From: Platerodrilus igneus
Lineage: Eukaryota; Arthropoda; Insecta; Coleoptera; Lycidae
NCBI GenBank assembly: GCA_036346225.1
Contig: JARFIW010001739.1
Span: forward strand, 11,139,001 to 11,203,000
Reading direction: 5' to 3'
Length of the DNA: 64,000 bases
Shown piece by piece: positions 34,551-47,639 of the stretch (its first letter is position 1; each line of letters opens with the position of its first letter). Under the pieces are notes generated by a model, which was not told where the DNA came from, did no database searches, and saw only the letters and a list, made by a program, of their open reading frames with translations. The position numbers were made by a program, and so were the translations under genes.

Positions 34551-35734
34551 TCAGTAGTGGGGGCGCAATGATGGGTAAAAACTCAAAACCGATGAGAACA
34601 AGAAAAACTATTCTCCTATACAGAAGACGGTTGTTCCGGATGGGTCTTCTTTGATTTTGATTTTCTAAATTTTTTCTACGATATCTTAAAACTAATCTTT
34701 AAATATTGTTAATATTAAACAAATTTTTAAAATAAAAAGCTTTCCCAAATACTTCATAACTAGGGTGGCTGAAAATTGTCTACTTTTACCTAGTTTATAA
34801 ATAAGTCCAAATAAAATTCAACCTAAATTTAACTTCTATTAAATTATATAGTTGCAATATGAATACAAACATACTTTTCTTTAAAAAAAAACTTTATTTC
34901 CAAACATCAAACTGGTCGGGTATTACTAAAAGAATTCCTAAAGAAAAATATTAAACCAATAAATAATATTAGCTCACCATTGTTCCAGTTTCAAATATTG
35001 ATATTCATGAATTTCTAAGTCCCATTTCTGGAAATGCCGTAATTAACAATACACAGAAATGATTTCAGTTCAATACCAACTTTTCTTTATCATCATTTAA
35101 TTGTCCATTAAAAATATTTTAAAATTAATACACAAATATTTCCCATTTTTTAGAAATTTCTAAGGAATAGTATTATTTTTAAATTTTAAACAAAACGGGC
35201 TCCATAGCTATTCCATAGCCCAATAAAATAACTATTTTCACTTTCTATTAACTTACCACTACATAGGTAAAAGCTATTGATACTTAAATTTCACGTGTAT
35301 ATTATTATAGATTGTAAACAAAGAAAAAAACTCATATTTTACTAACCCTTTAAGTTTCAGTTTATCGTTTAAATTAAAGAATGTCTAATCACACCAGGCT
35401 TCAATTATTTTCTTTCTCACAACAGCTCCCTTAACACAAATTAGATCCCATTTTTTGAGATGATGCGCAGGCACAAAAGTTCTTCATCGACGGTGCCCAC
35501 GCCAGATTTTAAGTTCCTGCGAATGAGTCAACATACTATGTTATCACTTACAAGCAAAGTTAATCAAAAGTTCGCACACAAAATTTCACTGCCTTTAAGG
35601 GAGGTCTATGTTTATATTTTAAAGCTGTGTTACTTTCAATTTAAGTACCCGTTTCAAGCATGTCGTTATATAACATTCCTTTTTCTTCTAATGCATGCTA
35701 ATCACGGTCAAAATTCTGTTTATACAATGTAGTA

Positions 35735-36180
35735 TATCTAATCTATGCTGAATAAAAGATTATTGTCACGCCAATTACGTAAAAGTTACGTACTTTGTAT
35801 TTAATTTGTATTATTGTTGTAATATGGTATTGTTTTAATGTCTTTAATAGTCGGAAAGGGCAACAACTGTCTATTGTAAATTATCTTTATATAGAAAACA
35901 CATACGTAGCGTCTTATACCTTTTGATCGGATTTTCTTTGCGGTTTTGAAATAAATCATCGTCCTGGATTGTTACGTTAACAATGTATTTTAAAAAAACA
36001 GTGTAATATCTTATTATGTGAATTACTTTTATAGAAACAAAATTTTGAAATATCATGCTTAATTAACATTAATATTCAAGTCTACTATACGGGATGCGTC
36101 CGTATATATTCGTTCTATCCAAATTTAATATTTATATCTTTTTATTTGATTTATATTTAAAGTAACGCAAACGCGTTGCA
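35735..36180 (+). repeat. Diverged repeat G, copy 1
   Basis: Resembles 58218-58600: GAATRAAAGRTTATTGTCACG near the start, GTTTTRAAATAARTYATCGT in the middle, and GTAACGCRAACG at the end. The TGTCACG start and GTAACG end hint at an old LTR. Confidence 0.35.
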
Positions 36181-37528
36181 AGTAATTTTCATTTACTGAC
36201 ATGTGCCACGCACATCTGGATCTATCTAAGATAATATTGGAAGTGCAGGGTTCATTTTAAGTTACAAAATTTCTAATAAATTAAAATCATTGGAAACTTT
36301 TTTGAAATTGTTTAATGTAACATCGTTATACTAAGTTTTGCCCTTGTAAATGGTTTTATTGAGCTTGTACCTACTACTTTCAATATAAAAGCTGGTTATG
36401 TTGGTAATGATATTATGTTCGTAGAATACTGAAGCAATATGTTAGGATTATTCATTCTTCCTTTAATGACATGTTGCACAAATTTTAAAGGTGGGGAAAA
36501 AAGTTTTATAACTTCGAGAAACCAATATGCTTACGCGCTCTAGCGCGTTTAAAAATATTTTTTAAATAAATGAGGCTAAGTGTCAAGCAACCTATAGTTG
36601 AACCAATATTTTTTATGAAAGACATCGTTAAATCTCATATTTCTATTTTTGTTTTACTTGTATTCAGAGGCATTTTAAAATAAACTATGAACGTAAGAAA
36701 TTGTATTCTGCAATAACAGAATTTTAGTTTGCAGTAACTCAAGTTCTCTGTAGTTATATTGTATATATCGTTTAGTGTTTACAAACTGAATTTAAAACTA
36801 TTCGTCAGATTTAAAAATGCCGCAAACCGTTGCTGAAATATTCTGCTAGTGAGTTGTTCCACACGTGAAGTTAAATTCGAGTTCAATTTACTGTTAACCA
36901 TAAACTCAACCCGCAAGGGAAAGGAAGTGGAGCATGAACGAACTTATCCTACAAATGGCATGTCATGCTATCCATTAGGATAACATATATGTCGACGTCT
37001 AAAAGCAAACTCATTTCGCTTCGATAGACTTAAATGTGTAGACTTTAGAGTGACAACATTTTACCTCATGTACTAGAATTAAATGTAATCTGTGCTCCTC
37101 TGCATGCATTATTATTTATTTATAAACCAATACCAGCTATAAAATATAGATATTGTAGTTTTCCTAAAAACAAGTGTTATTTAGTATCTATATTTGTTTA
37201 ATATTAAATATTTATTATTTACTCTCTTCCACTTGGCACGTTACGATGCGTGTTTGTTTTCATCCTAGTTTAGTCAAAGAGGTTAGATTTCTCTTTGAGT
37301 AAATAACTAGAGCCTTGCAACTATACCTTTTCCAAATAACAGTACACTACTGTAGCTTAGCACGTAATATTAATGTATTCTCGGTACTAGTAAACCTGAG
37401 GAACTGAACACTGCTCTAGTATAAGTGGAATGTATGTATACCAAACTCCAGAGAATCCTCACCTGCGCATACATCAATGTATTTATTGTACAGAGTTGTG
37501 ATACAGTTAGGGATATCTTCGTGACTAT
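36180..37528. other. AT-rich non-coding stretch
   Basis: No frame or repeat recognised. Confidence 0.35.
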
Positions 37529-38152
37529 CATCAGTTTGCACTAGTGCTTTTCAGGTTTGTATAACTACATATTTGGTGTCTTCTACATCGTAAAATATTT
37601 AAGTACTAGATATATTGGCCCACTTGAGAGACTTTAATATATTTTGTCAATTGTTAGTAGTGTAAGTATGTTGGTTCTGACGCAGGTAGATTTTCATTCA
37701 ATCCACTGATGTAGCACCTTAGCTTCAGATAGGTCTAGAATTGTCTAGGAAAAATTTTTCAGTCCTGAGATTTTAACCCTGGCCTCCGGTATGTTAAGTG
37801 AGTTGCTTAGTCATTGGCGACGCAGATAGATGTGAAATGCAGCTAAGATAAACTGTGCGGATTTCAAAATACTTCCGGTTCAGAGGCTATACCATTTTCA
37901 AAACTCACTTCCTGATCCAGGTACCTACTTCCGGTTTCAGGTCTCTAAGATCGATTTTTCACCAAGGTCAAATATGTTATGCCGATTCTGGATCACACTC
38001 AAGTCTTACTTACGGTTTCAGGTCTCTACTTACGGTTTTTACCAAGATCAAATATTCTATAACGATTCTGGGCTAATAGTTCAAACCCAAGGCATCTACT
38101 AGTGGTAGAATTTGTAATTAATTTCCAGGTTATCTATTTTAAAATACATTGT
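37529..38152 (+). repeat. Repeat B, copy 1
   Basis: Direct repeat of 45115-45722, with about 85-90% identity by eye. It starts CATCAGTTTG and ends TTTTAAAATACAT. Inside, a block with ACTTCCGGTTTCAGGTCTCT and ACCAAGRTCAAATAT occurs twice, spaced about 90 bases, so the repeat has an internal duplication. It is cut exactly at its ACAT end by the Gypsy-2 LTR. Confidence 0.75.
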
Positions 38153-39281
38153 TACGTTTATTTTGAACATCCCGTACCTTTTTTTCTGTTAATAAGAAAT
38201 ACGCGGTCTAATAATTGTCAACTCAAATCCCTTTGGTGTTAAAAACGAAAATTAGTTCAGTAAATAAAAATAACTTTTTCACGTGTTAATTCATTTCTCT
38301 ATTTGTATAAATTCGATTCCTGTTGTTACATCCTAGAGCCTAATTAAGAACAAATACTCTTTCTAAGAATTCCTCAACGTAAGGTTTATGCTAAAATTAA
38401 ACAGGCGATAACTGGTTCTAGGTAACTGATAATTGATTCTTATGTGTTTTCTATTAAAAGCTTCGTCGAATTAAAGCCGCGTATTATCCCAATAAACCGT
38501 GTTTTTCCAGTTTTATTTTCTTAACAACAATATTACCTTGAGCTCTGGTCATTAGTGAAACGAAATTAATATTCAGTTCCGCTTTTCTGTATGAAAAGTT
38601 CGCGCACGCCTTACAGCGTGGGACGTATTTATGGGTTTTATAAAATTTTACTTTTGGACGACAATAAATTAATTTTATTTATAATTACTATACCTCCTTC
38701 CGGTGGCCCTTAAAGCCACAATGAATGGTCGCCACTTGTTGTGATGGAAGGACCACCCCAAGAATCACGCGCACCTCTGTTCGCACCGTTTCTACAGACT
38801 GTAGGAGCCAATCCGACGGTGATGGCTCGAGGGTGAGTGTTTATACACTAATTTTTTTATATGGATACCTGGTAGTTGTTGGAAACAACATATGTACACG
38901 GGTCGACGGATGGATCACCTTCTGGTTGGTGGTAAAATGACTGATTGTATGTGCGAGGATATTATAATGTGGTTTTTAGTGGGCTAATTTTATTCCTTTT
39001 TCTTGTTAAAAATGATTCTTTTTTATTCGTAAATATACCTACGAATTGTTTATTTTTGGTACTATTGTGTTTTGTAATTAAATTGGTTTTTTTTTAAATT
39101 AGAGTTTTTTGGTTAGTAAATGTTTGATTGTGCGTGAGTGAGTATATTTTTATTTCAGGCCTCCCTTAAATTTTTTTTGTAGGTATAATGCCCCGCCCAC
39201 TCGCCCATTGAGCCCGGTTGACTTCTTCTTTTTCTTCCTCGTTTTTATTTTCTTTTTTAGACTTCGTCGTTGAACGTAGCA
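38153..39281 (+). repeat. Gypsy-2 5' LTR
   Basis: 1,129 bp, starting TGTTACG and ending CGTAGCA. It contains CTCGAGGGTGAGT (near 38828), a segment also in the Gypsy-3 and Gypsy-4 LTRs, and the GCCCACTCGCCCATTGAGCC motif near 39195. It is followed by a 7-8-base spacer and the PBS. The 3' LTR was not found. Confidence 0.72.
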
Positions 39282-39288
39282 TAAATTC

Positions 39289-39307
39289 AAGCGCCTTGAC
39301 GTGGGGC
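39289..39307 (+). promoter_or_regulatory. Gypsy-2 primer binding site (degenerate)
   Basis: AAGCGCCTTGACGTGGGGC aligns with TGGCGCCCAACGTGGGGC with a few changes, at the position expected after the LTR end. Confidence 0.6.
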
Positions 39308-39335
39308 TGCGAGATTGTTTAGTTAATTTTCTTGT

Positions 39336-39433
39336 GCTCCGATTTTGTTTTGTGTAACTTTGGCCCCGATTTTGTTGTAGTTAATTTTTTTATGCTTCGA
39401 TTTTGGTTTTTGTTAATTGGTGTTCAGATTTAG
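39336..39433 (+). repeat. Tandem leader repeats of Gypsy-2
   Basis: Units GCTCCGATTTTG (39336), GCCCCGATTTTG (39363), GCTTCGATTTTG (39394) and GTTCAGATTTAG (39422), spacing 27, 31 and 28. Between them lie GTAACTTTGG or GTTAATT segments resembling the LTR-PBS junction. Confidence 0.7.
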
Positions 39434-39871
39434 TTCCGCTTAATTTCTGGCCTAATTTCTGTTTTGCTTCTGGCCTGCTTTTTTTGTGTGCGGCCCAAGT
39501 TACTACCGTATCCTTTTCTCGGCCTGATAATACTTATGTTTTCGTCCTTTACGCTCGAACTTGTATTTATTTGTTTTCTTTATTTACTGTGTGGGTTCGC
39601 TCTTCTTGAATTTCACATTATTGGATTTGTGTTTTCGCCAATAATCCTATTCCATTAAAAACGCTGGGGGTGCAAGATTTTTCTTATTCTTCCTTCCCTC
39701 TCTGCATATGTAGTTCTCACCATCAAGTCTAGAGTTGGGTTTTTCTTTTTCTCCGATTTTTCTATTTTACTGCCCGTTCTTTCAACGTGGTGGGTTCTAA
39801 ACTGTGCTACGGGTCACTAAATCGTTTGAAATACCATTTATTATTTGGTTGTTCCTTTTTCCTGGTGTACC

Positions 39872-41288
39872 ATGGCGTCTTAGCGCATCCACGTAAATAG
39901 GTTGCAAAAAACCGAGCTACAATACGAACTAGCATCTCAAGGCTTTGACCCCGAAGATAATGTCGACGAGTTGCGCAGGTCCGTACAGAGTGCGTACCGC
40001 ATGGAACGGGAACCAGGATTTAGTCCTGTTCTCGCGGAGCCTGATTTCGCTTAACTGGCAGCGGTTGCGGTTATTGTTCAAGAACTAAAACAAGCTTTGA
40101 CTACATTTGTGTGGACAAATCTTCCCCCGCGTTTAAATGCAATAGCTTCTTATGGTTACATACCGAACGACGCTGTTCGAGAATATCTCCAACGCAGGAG
40201 AAACGCCAAGCCCATAACCAATTACTGCTGACCATAGGTAATCCCCGCGGCTCCTTCGACACAAAACTAAAGAAATTTCGTCATACTGTTACGTTACCCT
40301 AAACTCTGATAGCTACTTCTAGCCCGGCACACACTACTAGTGTCGATTCAGGTAAACCCCGTTTGCTTACTTCCGACTCGGAATCGGAATCTGGACAGGA
40401 ATACGCTTCTGCTACCGTGCCTAGGTCAGCCGCTACTCCTTTGTCAGCTTTCCACCAATACTACTCGGTGTCGAAGTGAAATTTAAAATTTTTTGGCGAC
40501 CCGAAAACCCTGTCTGTACATAATTTCTTAGAACGGGTGGAAGAACTCCGACAAGCTCGACATGGGTCGGAACTGCAATTATTTGAGTCTGTAGCAGATT
40601 TCTTCGATGCCCAAGCGTTACTTTGGTATCGGGATAGTCGGCATAGGTTTTCTGATTGGAAGTCCTTGTCCGATTTACTGATCCAACATTTCGAACCCCC
40701 AGATTATAAATGTTGATTATTTCAAGACATTTTAACACGAACCCAGGATTCAACGGAAGGTATTATCGAGTACCTAGCTTGTATGGCTGCCATGTTCCGT
40801 CGCCATGAAAGTATACCGGAGGATGTACAATTAGATGTTTTTTCCCGAAATCTATCTCCCTTCTATCTCACCCGGTTACCTCCGGTTCGATTTCTACAAG
40901 AGTTGGAAACTGAGTGTTTACAACTAGAACGCAGAAAATTTCGCGTTGAGAACTACGTACTCCCTAGTTAATATAAAAACTCATACGTAGAACCAGATGT
41001 TGCCTTCGCACCCGCGTCGCTTCCCACACATACACCCAGTCATCCTGACCGACCTATCAAGACCCGTCCTACACCTCCGACTAGACATAACGTTTTTGTT
41101 ATCGTATCACCTGCTCCTGTTTCTACGTCTGCTCCTATTCATTAGGTCATCTGTTTCAACTGTGACCAAACTGGACATATTTCTACTAGTTGTCCTAGTC
41201 CGTAAGTCCGACATTGTTATGGTTGTGGTCAAAAGGGGGTTACCCGACCTAACTGCCCAACATGTACGGCGTCGGTAAACCGGCAATA
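39872..41288 (+). pseudogene. gag: Gypsy-2 gag remnant
   Basis: ATG at 39872, then an early stop. The N-terminal segment VNRLQKTELQYELASQGFDP aligns with the N-terminus of Gypsy-1 Gag (INRLRKDELNFELLIRG). Later come ALLWYRDSRHRFSDWKSL near 40615 and RTQDSTEGIIEYLACM near 40745. Two zinc knuckles lie at about 41150-41270: CFNCDQTGHISTSC (regular) and CYGCGQKGVTRPNC followed by PTC (histidine replaced by valine, extra cysteine). Many stops and frameshifts. Confidence 0.82.
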
Positions 41289-44200
41289 GGGTTCTTAAGC
41301 CGAGGCGATGACCCTATTCTTTCTTTGTCCTCGGATATCCCTTTTTCAGGTTTCGAGGACCAATCGCGTTCGGTGCTAAACTATTTGTGCACTAGTGTCC
41401 GGCGCGACCAACGCCCATATTCATCTGTCCAAATCTTTCAGATTCCCTTTACTGGGCTGTTAGATTTAGAAGCCACTCGTACAATCATTGGTGGTCCTGG
41501 TTAGCACCGATTACGTCTTTTGAACCTTCCTCAGCATAAGTATTCTTCATCTTTCTGCAGCCTGGCCAACAACTCGAATTGGCCCATTCTAGGTTTCGTC
41601 TCCCTTCCCATCACTCTCCCAGAATCCGTGGTTACTCTTGATGTACTGGTTATTCCAAATGTCTCCCACCAACTTATATTCGGCATTGATTTCTGGCAGT
41701 CTATGCAATGTGTACCTGGTCTTCTTGATGGTCAATGGATTTTTGCTCTTCCGTCCTCCTTGGCCATCACTACTTCCGCTCCTACCCACATTATTTCCCA
41801 CCTTGGTCCCGAACAACAACTTCGACTCGACTCCTCAATCATTTCCTCCTTTTCCAACTAACCTCCTGGTCTCGGCTGTACTTCCTTAGCACAACACCAT
41901 ATTCGCACGTCAACCGAGCACATCAAACAACGTTATTATTCTCTTTCCCTCCGCTTCTTGAGGTTGCTCATTCGGAACTGGATGAAATGCTCCGCTTAGG
42001 GGTCGTCAAACCTTCTACTAGTTTATAGTCTAGTTCCATTGTCCTAGTTAAGAAGAGAGACGATTCCTATCGGTTCTACATTGATTTTCGGAAAGTCAAC
42101 CAAGTCACCCAAAAAGACGCATATCCTCTTCCGTACATTTCTACCATCCTTGACTGGCTCCGTGATGCTCGCTATCTCTCCTCGCTAGATATCCGTTTTG
42201 CCTATTGGCAAATTCAGCTGTCCCCCGAATCCAAACCCATCACTGCTTTCACCGTCCCTCATCTAGGTTCGTTTCAATTCTGTCGTATGCCCTTCGGCCC
42301 CCATAATTCTCTTGCCTCCTTCCAACGCCTTATCGATCAGGTCATCGGTTCTGACCTGGAACCATTCTGCTTCGCCTACCTCGATGATATCATCATTGCC
42401 ACTCCTTCATTCGAAGAACACCTCCGAATTCTTGACCCAGTCCTTTCTCGTTTCTTACATACTGGCCTTACTCTTCGTCAGGACAAGTGTCATTTCTGCC
42501 TTCCTGAGCTCCGTTATCTTGGTTACATTGTTAACCGGGATGGTTCCTAGTTGACTCCGATATAGTTTCTGCAATCCTTAAGATCTCTTTTCCCTCCACT
42601 GTTGCCGCAGTCCGTCAACTAATTGGCATGGTCAGTTGGTACCGTCGGTTCATCCAGAATTTCGCCACCCTCACAACACCGCTTTCTAACCTGACCCGCA
42701 AAACACCCCTTTCTCTTGGACCCCCGACTGTCAATCCTACCTTTCTCTTAAACAACACCTAATTTTTTCCCCCATCCTTTCCTGTCCTGACTTTACCTTA
42801 CCCTTAACCATCCAACCTGACGCCTTTCACTTCGGTTTGGGTGCCATCCTTAGCCAACCTCATCCCTACGGCGAGAAGGGCGTAAGCTATTTCAGTCGTT
42901 CACTTACCAAGCCTGAGCGCAACTACTCAGTTACTGAGGAGTGTCTGGCGGTGATGTGGACGATTGAGAAGTTTCGTCCTTACGTCAGGGTTTCCATTTT
43001 TCCGATATCACGGATCACCACTCCTTCCTTTGGCTCAATAAACTCCAAAGCCCTTCCGGTTGCTTAGCCCGTTAGTCTCTCCGCCTCCAGCAATATGACT
43101 TCGCCATTATTCACCGTAAGGGCAAAGATCATGTTGTTCCTGATGACCTTTCTCGTTCTGTTCCGGTCCTTAAACCAATTCCTATTTCCACAGTCACCTC
43201 TCTCAAAGTCTCCCTTCCTACTTCGGAGCCCTGGTACAACGCCATGCTCCAAAAAGTTTCGAACGCTGTTACACGTTTTCCTTCCTGGTCCGTGGTGGAC
43301 AATGTCCTTTTCCGTCGTCACAAAACTTCTATCGCTGCCGATTCTCTGGACGATTGGAAGATCGTCATACCTTCTGAACAGCGTAAAAATCTTATATCCC
43401 TCCATCACGATCCTCCTACTTTCAGTTATTGTGGCGTAACCAAAACTTCTGCTCGCTTCCTTCAAAAATATTACTGGCGCTGTTTCAGAGCTGACGTCGC
43501 TAGTAACACCCGACGCTGTCCGATTTGTGCTTTTTACAAAGTTGAACAGTTACCCCCTGCTGGTTTATTCGCTCCTAGGGCCCAACCATCCTATCCCTGG
43601 CAAGTCCGTTCCTGCGACATAGTAGGTCCTCTTCCTCGTTTCACTCGCGGTCACTCCTATATTTTTGTAGTGGTTGATTATTTTACTAAGTTTTTCCTTT
43701 TCTTTCCTTTACGTACAGCCACTGCACAATCCGTTACCAAAGTCCTCGAAGATCAAGTCCTCCTTATTTTCGATGTACCGCAATACCTTATCACACATAA
43801 CGGTGTCCAATTCCGTAGCTATCAGGTTGCTTCCTTGTGTGCCCGTTATCACGCCAAAATTCTATTCACCGCCCGCTACCATCCCCAAGCTAATCCGGCT
43901 GAACGTGTTAACCGTGTCCTAAAAACCATAATTGCTTCCTATGTACGTGACGACCAACGTCATTGAGATGTGAACCTCCCAAAAATTTCTTGTGCAATCC
44001 GCACCTTCAAACACGAAATCATAGGCTGCACTCTGTTCTTCGCTCTATTTGGTCGTGAGCATATCCTTTCCGGCGAATATCTTGGACAGTTGTCCGAAAT
44101 AAACGACATATACATTCCTGATTTCAAACATCCTTCCCCAGATCTTGACCATTTTAAGAATATCCGTTCCCACATTCTCAAAAAATTTTCTGCCGGTTAT

Positions 44201-44493
44201 CGAAAAATTCACAGCCGCTATAATCTCCGCCGTCGTCCTGTTTCTTATCAACTAGGCGATTCCGTTAGACGCCGTAATTTCGCTCTGTCGACGCTTCACA
44301 TCATTTTAACGCCAAACTTGCCCATAGATTCATTGGTCCTTTTCCCATTTCTAAAGTCGTTTCTCTCTGGACCTACGAACTTATCGATCCTTCCGGTCAC
44401 AAATCCATTTGGCACGTTAAAGATCTAAAACATGCCCATCTGAACAATCCTAATGCCCCCCGATCTCGCCCTGTTTTTCTTCTGGCGGCATAA
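41258..44493 (+). pseudogene. pol: Gypsy-2 pro-pol remnant
   Basis: Protease near 41450 has LLDLEATRTIIGGPG, so the catalytic DSGA motif is lost. RT (about 42030-42560) has DFRKVNQ, LDIRFAYWQIQL and YLDDIIIA, the active site intact. An RNase H remnant lies at about 42800-43040. Integrase (about 43330-43960) has the zinc region with RRCPICAFYK, then CDIVGPL, ITHNGVQF where the second catalytic aspartate is histidine, and NPAERVNR with the glutamate. The C-terminus at 44200-44490 has SRYNLRRRPVSYQLGD. The frame is broken at least six times. The stop at 44491 seems natural. Confidence 0.85.
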
Positions 44494-44644
44494 ACGCCGT
44501 AAGCTCAATACCTAGTCCTCGCGCACCAGATTATGATGACTTTGTTCTCCTTCGGACATGATTTTTGGACACTACGATTTCGGTTTACTTCCCGGTTTTG
44601 CTAGATTCTCTTTCGTTTGCTTTCTTTTTCTTTCGCCCCGTATG

Positions 44645-44893
44645 GTTCTGGGAATAGAATAGCCCCACGGTACGACCTGCTTGTCGTAATAGGCAACTAC
44701 AGCGGTCCAACAAATCCACATACCCACTTCATACACACATACGCTCTATAAACGCACACTCACATCCACACATTTCTGTTTGGTTCTCCTTTCGTTTGTT
44801 CTTTTGTTGTTTTTTTCTTTCACCCGTGTGGGTCCGGGAAAAGTATAGTCCCATGGTACGACCTGCCTGCCGTAAGAGGCGACTACAGCTGTC
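44645..44893 (+). repeat. Tandem pair of the dispersed short module
   Basis: Units at about 44645-44708 and 44827-44893 (spacing of GGTACGACCTGC is 186 bases), each with CACGGTACGACCTGCTTGTC-type cores and GGCGACTACAGC ends. Reverse orientation relative to 34331-34550. It takes the place where the Gypsy-2 3' LTR should be. Confidence 0.65.
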
Positions 44894-44953
44894 AAACACA
44901 TACACACACGCACACTTTATACACGCATAACACATACATACGCACTTCTTACA

Positions 44954-44957
<4 letters not shown>

Positions 44958-45006
<49 letters not shown>
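44958..45006. repeat. (CA)n microsatellite
   Basis: About 24 uninterrupted CA units inside a longer CA/ACAT-rich region from 44715 to 45040. Confidence 0.95.
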
Positions 45007-45009
<3 letters not shown>

Positions 45010-45114
45010 CATACACACGCACTCACACGCACCCACCTACTCATATATAAATACACTGGGATTCTGTTTTATTTTCTTTTATACGATTTTGAGTTTTTTT
45101 TTTGTTTTTTTTTG

Positions 45115-45722
45115 CATCAGTTTGTACTAGTGCTTTTTAGGCTTGTGTAACTACATTTTTGGTGTCTTTTACATCGTAAAATATTTAAGTACTAGATATA
45201 TTGACCCACTTGAGAAACTTCAACATATTTTGTCAATTGTTAGAAGTGTAAGTATGTTGGTTCTAACGCAGCCAGATCCTCATTCGATCCGCTGCTGTAG
45301 CACCTTAGCTTAAGACGGGTCTAGAATTGTCTGTGAAAAATTATTCAGTCCTGGCCGCCGGTATGCTAAGTGGGTTGCTTAGCCATTGGCCACAGAGGTA
45401 GATGTGATGTACAATTAAGATAAACTGTGCGGATTTCAAAACTTTTCCGGTTCAGAGGCTATACCAATTTCAAAACGCACTTCCGGATCCAGGTACCTAC
45501 TTCCGGTTTCAGGTCTCTACTATCGAATTTTCACCAATGTCAAATATAGTATGCCGATTCTTGATCACACTCGAGCCTTACTTACGGTTTCAGGTATCTA
45601 CTTAAGGTTTTTCATCAAGGTCAAATATTCCATTACGATTCTGGACCAAAAGTTCCAACCCAAAGCATCTCCTAGTGGTGGAATTTGTTATTAATTTCCA
45701 GGTTATGTATTTTAAAATACAT
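45115..45722 (+). repeat. Repeat B, copy 2
   Basis: Direct repeat of 37529-38152 that ends TTTTAAAATACAT and then continues into ATGACACAAAGG, sequence missing after copy 1. Confidence 0.75.
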
Positions 45723-45804
45723 ATGACACAAAGGACCATTTTTAGCTCACTCAACCATTTTTATATATTCACCTTTAAGGTTGTAGGTGGCAGAAATTAT
45801 ACAA

Positions 45805-46300
45805 TTTATCAAGATAATCTATTTTTAGATTTATGAGTCAGAAACAATGAAAATACATCAAGACCATTTTCTATTTCCTAGGAAATCTATTTTTGGATCA
45901 AAGTTAAAGGAAATCGTGCGAACAATGCCCTCTTGAAAATTATGTGCAGGTTTCAACCTGCAGATAGCAATCTATCTTTAGATGCATGAGTTACACACAA
46001 AATTTTTTAATCCAGCACACGCAACAAATTCTGTACATCAAGGTAATCTATTTTTAGATTGATGAGTCAGAAATAAAACAAACACATAAGTCATTTCAAG
46101 GTGGTCTATATTTAAATGCGTAAGGCACGAAGAATAATTTTCAGCTCATTCTGCAATTTTCGAAGCTCACTAACATGAAATATATCTAAATAGCGCAAAC
46201 ACCTCAAGAAAGATGAGAGATTATTGTCAATACTAGAAATAATACGAACACTTTAAAATTATTTTTCATTTTCTGGGAAATTTATTTTTAGATCGGGATT
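45805..46300. repeat. Interspersed hairpin-forming repeats
   Basis: Units at 45811, 45881, 45966, 46041, 46099 and 46275 built around AATCTATTTTTAGATT, a perfect 6-base inverted repeat with a 4-base loop in the best copies. The better units are followed by TATGAGTCAGAAA-like sequence. Spacing is irregular, 58-176 bases. Confidence 0.6.
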
Positions 46301-47630
46301 GTATGAAGAATTCTGACTTCACTTAATTTTAAAACATTTTATCCGGGTCTCATAAAAAGGTGCGCAGTACCTAAAAGGTTATTTCAGTAAGCAATCAACA
46401 CATCTTTGCTTAATAAACGTCGTCATAAGTATAAATTATTAAATTATCAAATTTTGTTGGATTACTACATTAGAAAATATAGGTATAAGGTCAATTGAAT
46501 AGCTCCAGAGAACGTATGCTCAGTAGTATATAAAATAGTGGTTCCGTTTCAATTTTTCTAACGTTAATAAACTGGAAATATTATGAAATAGAAGAAAACA
46601 CTACATATTACGTTTGAAACCTTTTAATACATTTAATACCTGTTTGTTTTTTTATATGTTATTGTGATACACAAATGGTGTCTCGCATTTCATTTAATAA
46701 TCTAAATTTTATTACTGCTCTTGTTAGTTGTTTTGACTGCTTTTCGAAATTGAAGTTTTAGTATTTTTTCTTGGCACACTATCCAGGCATACTTGAGAGT
46801 TTCCGCAGCTTCCCTTAAGGTGTATTTATTGTTAAAGTTAGATGTGATGGCGCCCCTCTACATTTATATTTAGTCATTTTAGTTTTTGTATAGCTTTTAC
46901 AAGTCTAACTAAAGAACCACCCCCATTCTCATCTTCACTGCAGAGTCCGTAAATTGAGTTAGCTGGCAATACTGGTGCGGTTAACAGATGGGGCTCTTCT
47001 TTATCCCAAATACCACCATCAGTTCTGGTTTACGTAACACCAGCGCGCCCAACAGAGGACCTCCCTTCAGTTACGTTACACTGTCGCCAATTTGGGGTTT
47101 GTTTCCTACCGGTTTACATTACAACATTGCTCATAACGATTTTGTAAATTTAAAAAAGGAATTGACCATGAAAATACGTTTCTTTTCATTACAATAAAAA
47201 TTGCAAACAAATATAAAAATTTTTTAATAAAAAATTTACTGAAACTATTTCATGATTCTAAATTGTATTTTCTTTATAAATAGATAAAATTGTAATTAGA
47301 AATAATAAGTTCAACTTTTTACTCGGCGTTTGAAGTGCATTTAATTCCATACAGTGTGGGTGATTCTCTAAAAAAAACAACATTAACCTTTTGGGAATTA
47401 AATTCTGTTATAATTTTTATCGTTTTGTAACGTATTGTAACATAAAAAATTTCCGACGTGAATTATTCGTCAACATTACTGCTACAAAGCCATTAATTCA
47501 GCATTTATTTATTTAACGCTTTACCTAATATGAATTTCAACACTTTAGTATATTTAATAAACCAATAAAATTAAAACATTTTATTAAAATAACTGATAAC
47601 ACTATTACATATCTTGCGCGTGTTCTTTAT
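46300..47630. other. AT-rich non-coding stretch
   Basis: Includes a less AT-rich part around 46900-47110 with no recognised feature. Confidence 0.35.
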
Positions 47631-47639
47631 TCGTAGTGG

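Noticed and set aside
44729..45022. A 97-codon cysteine/valine-rich frame
   Set aside because: Produced by the CA/TG microsatellite.
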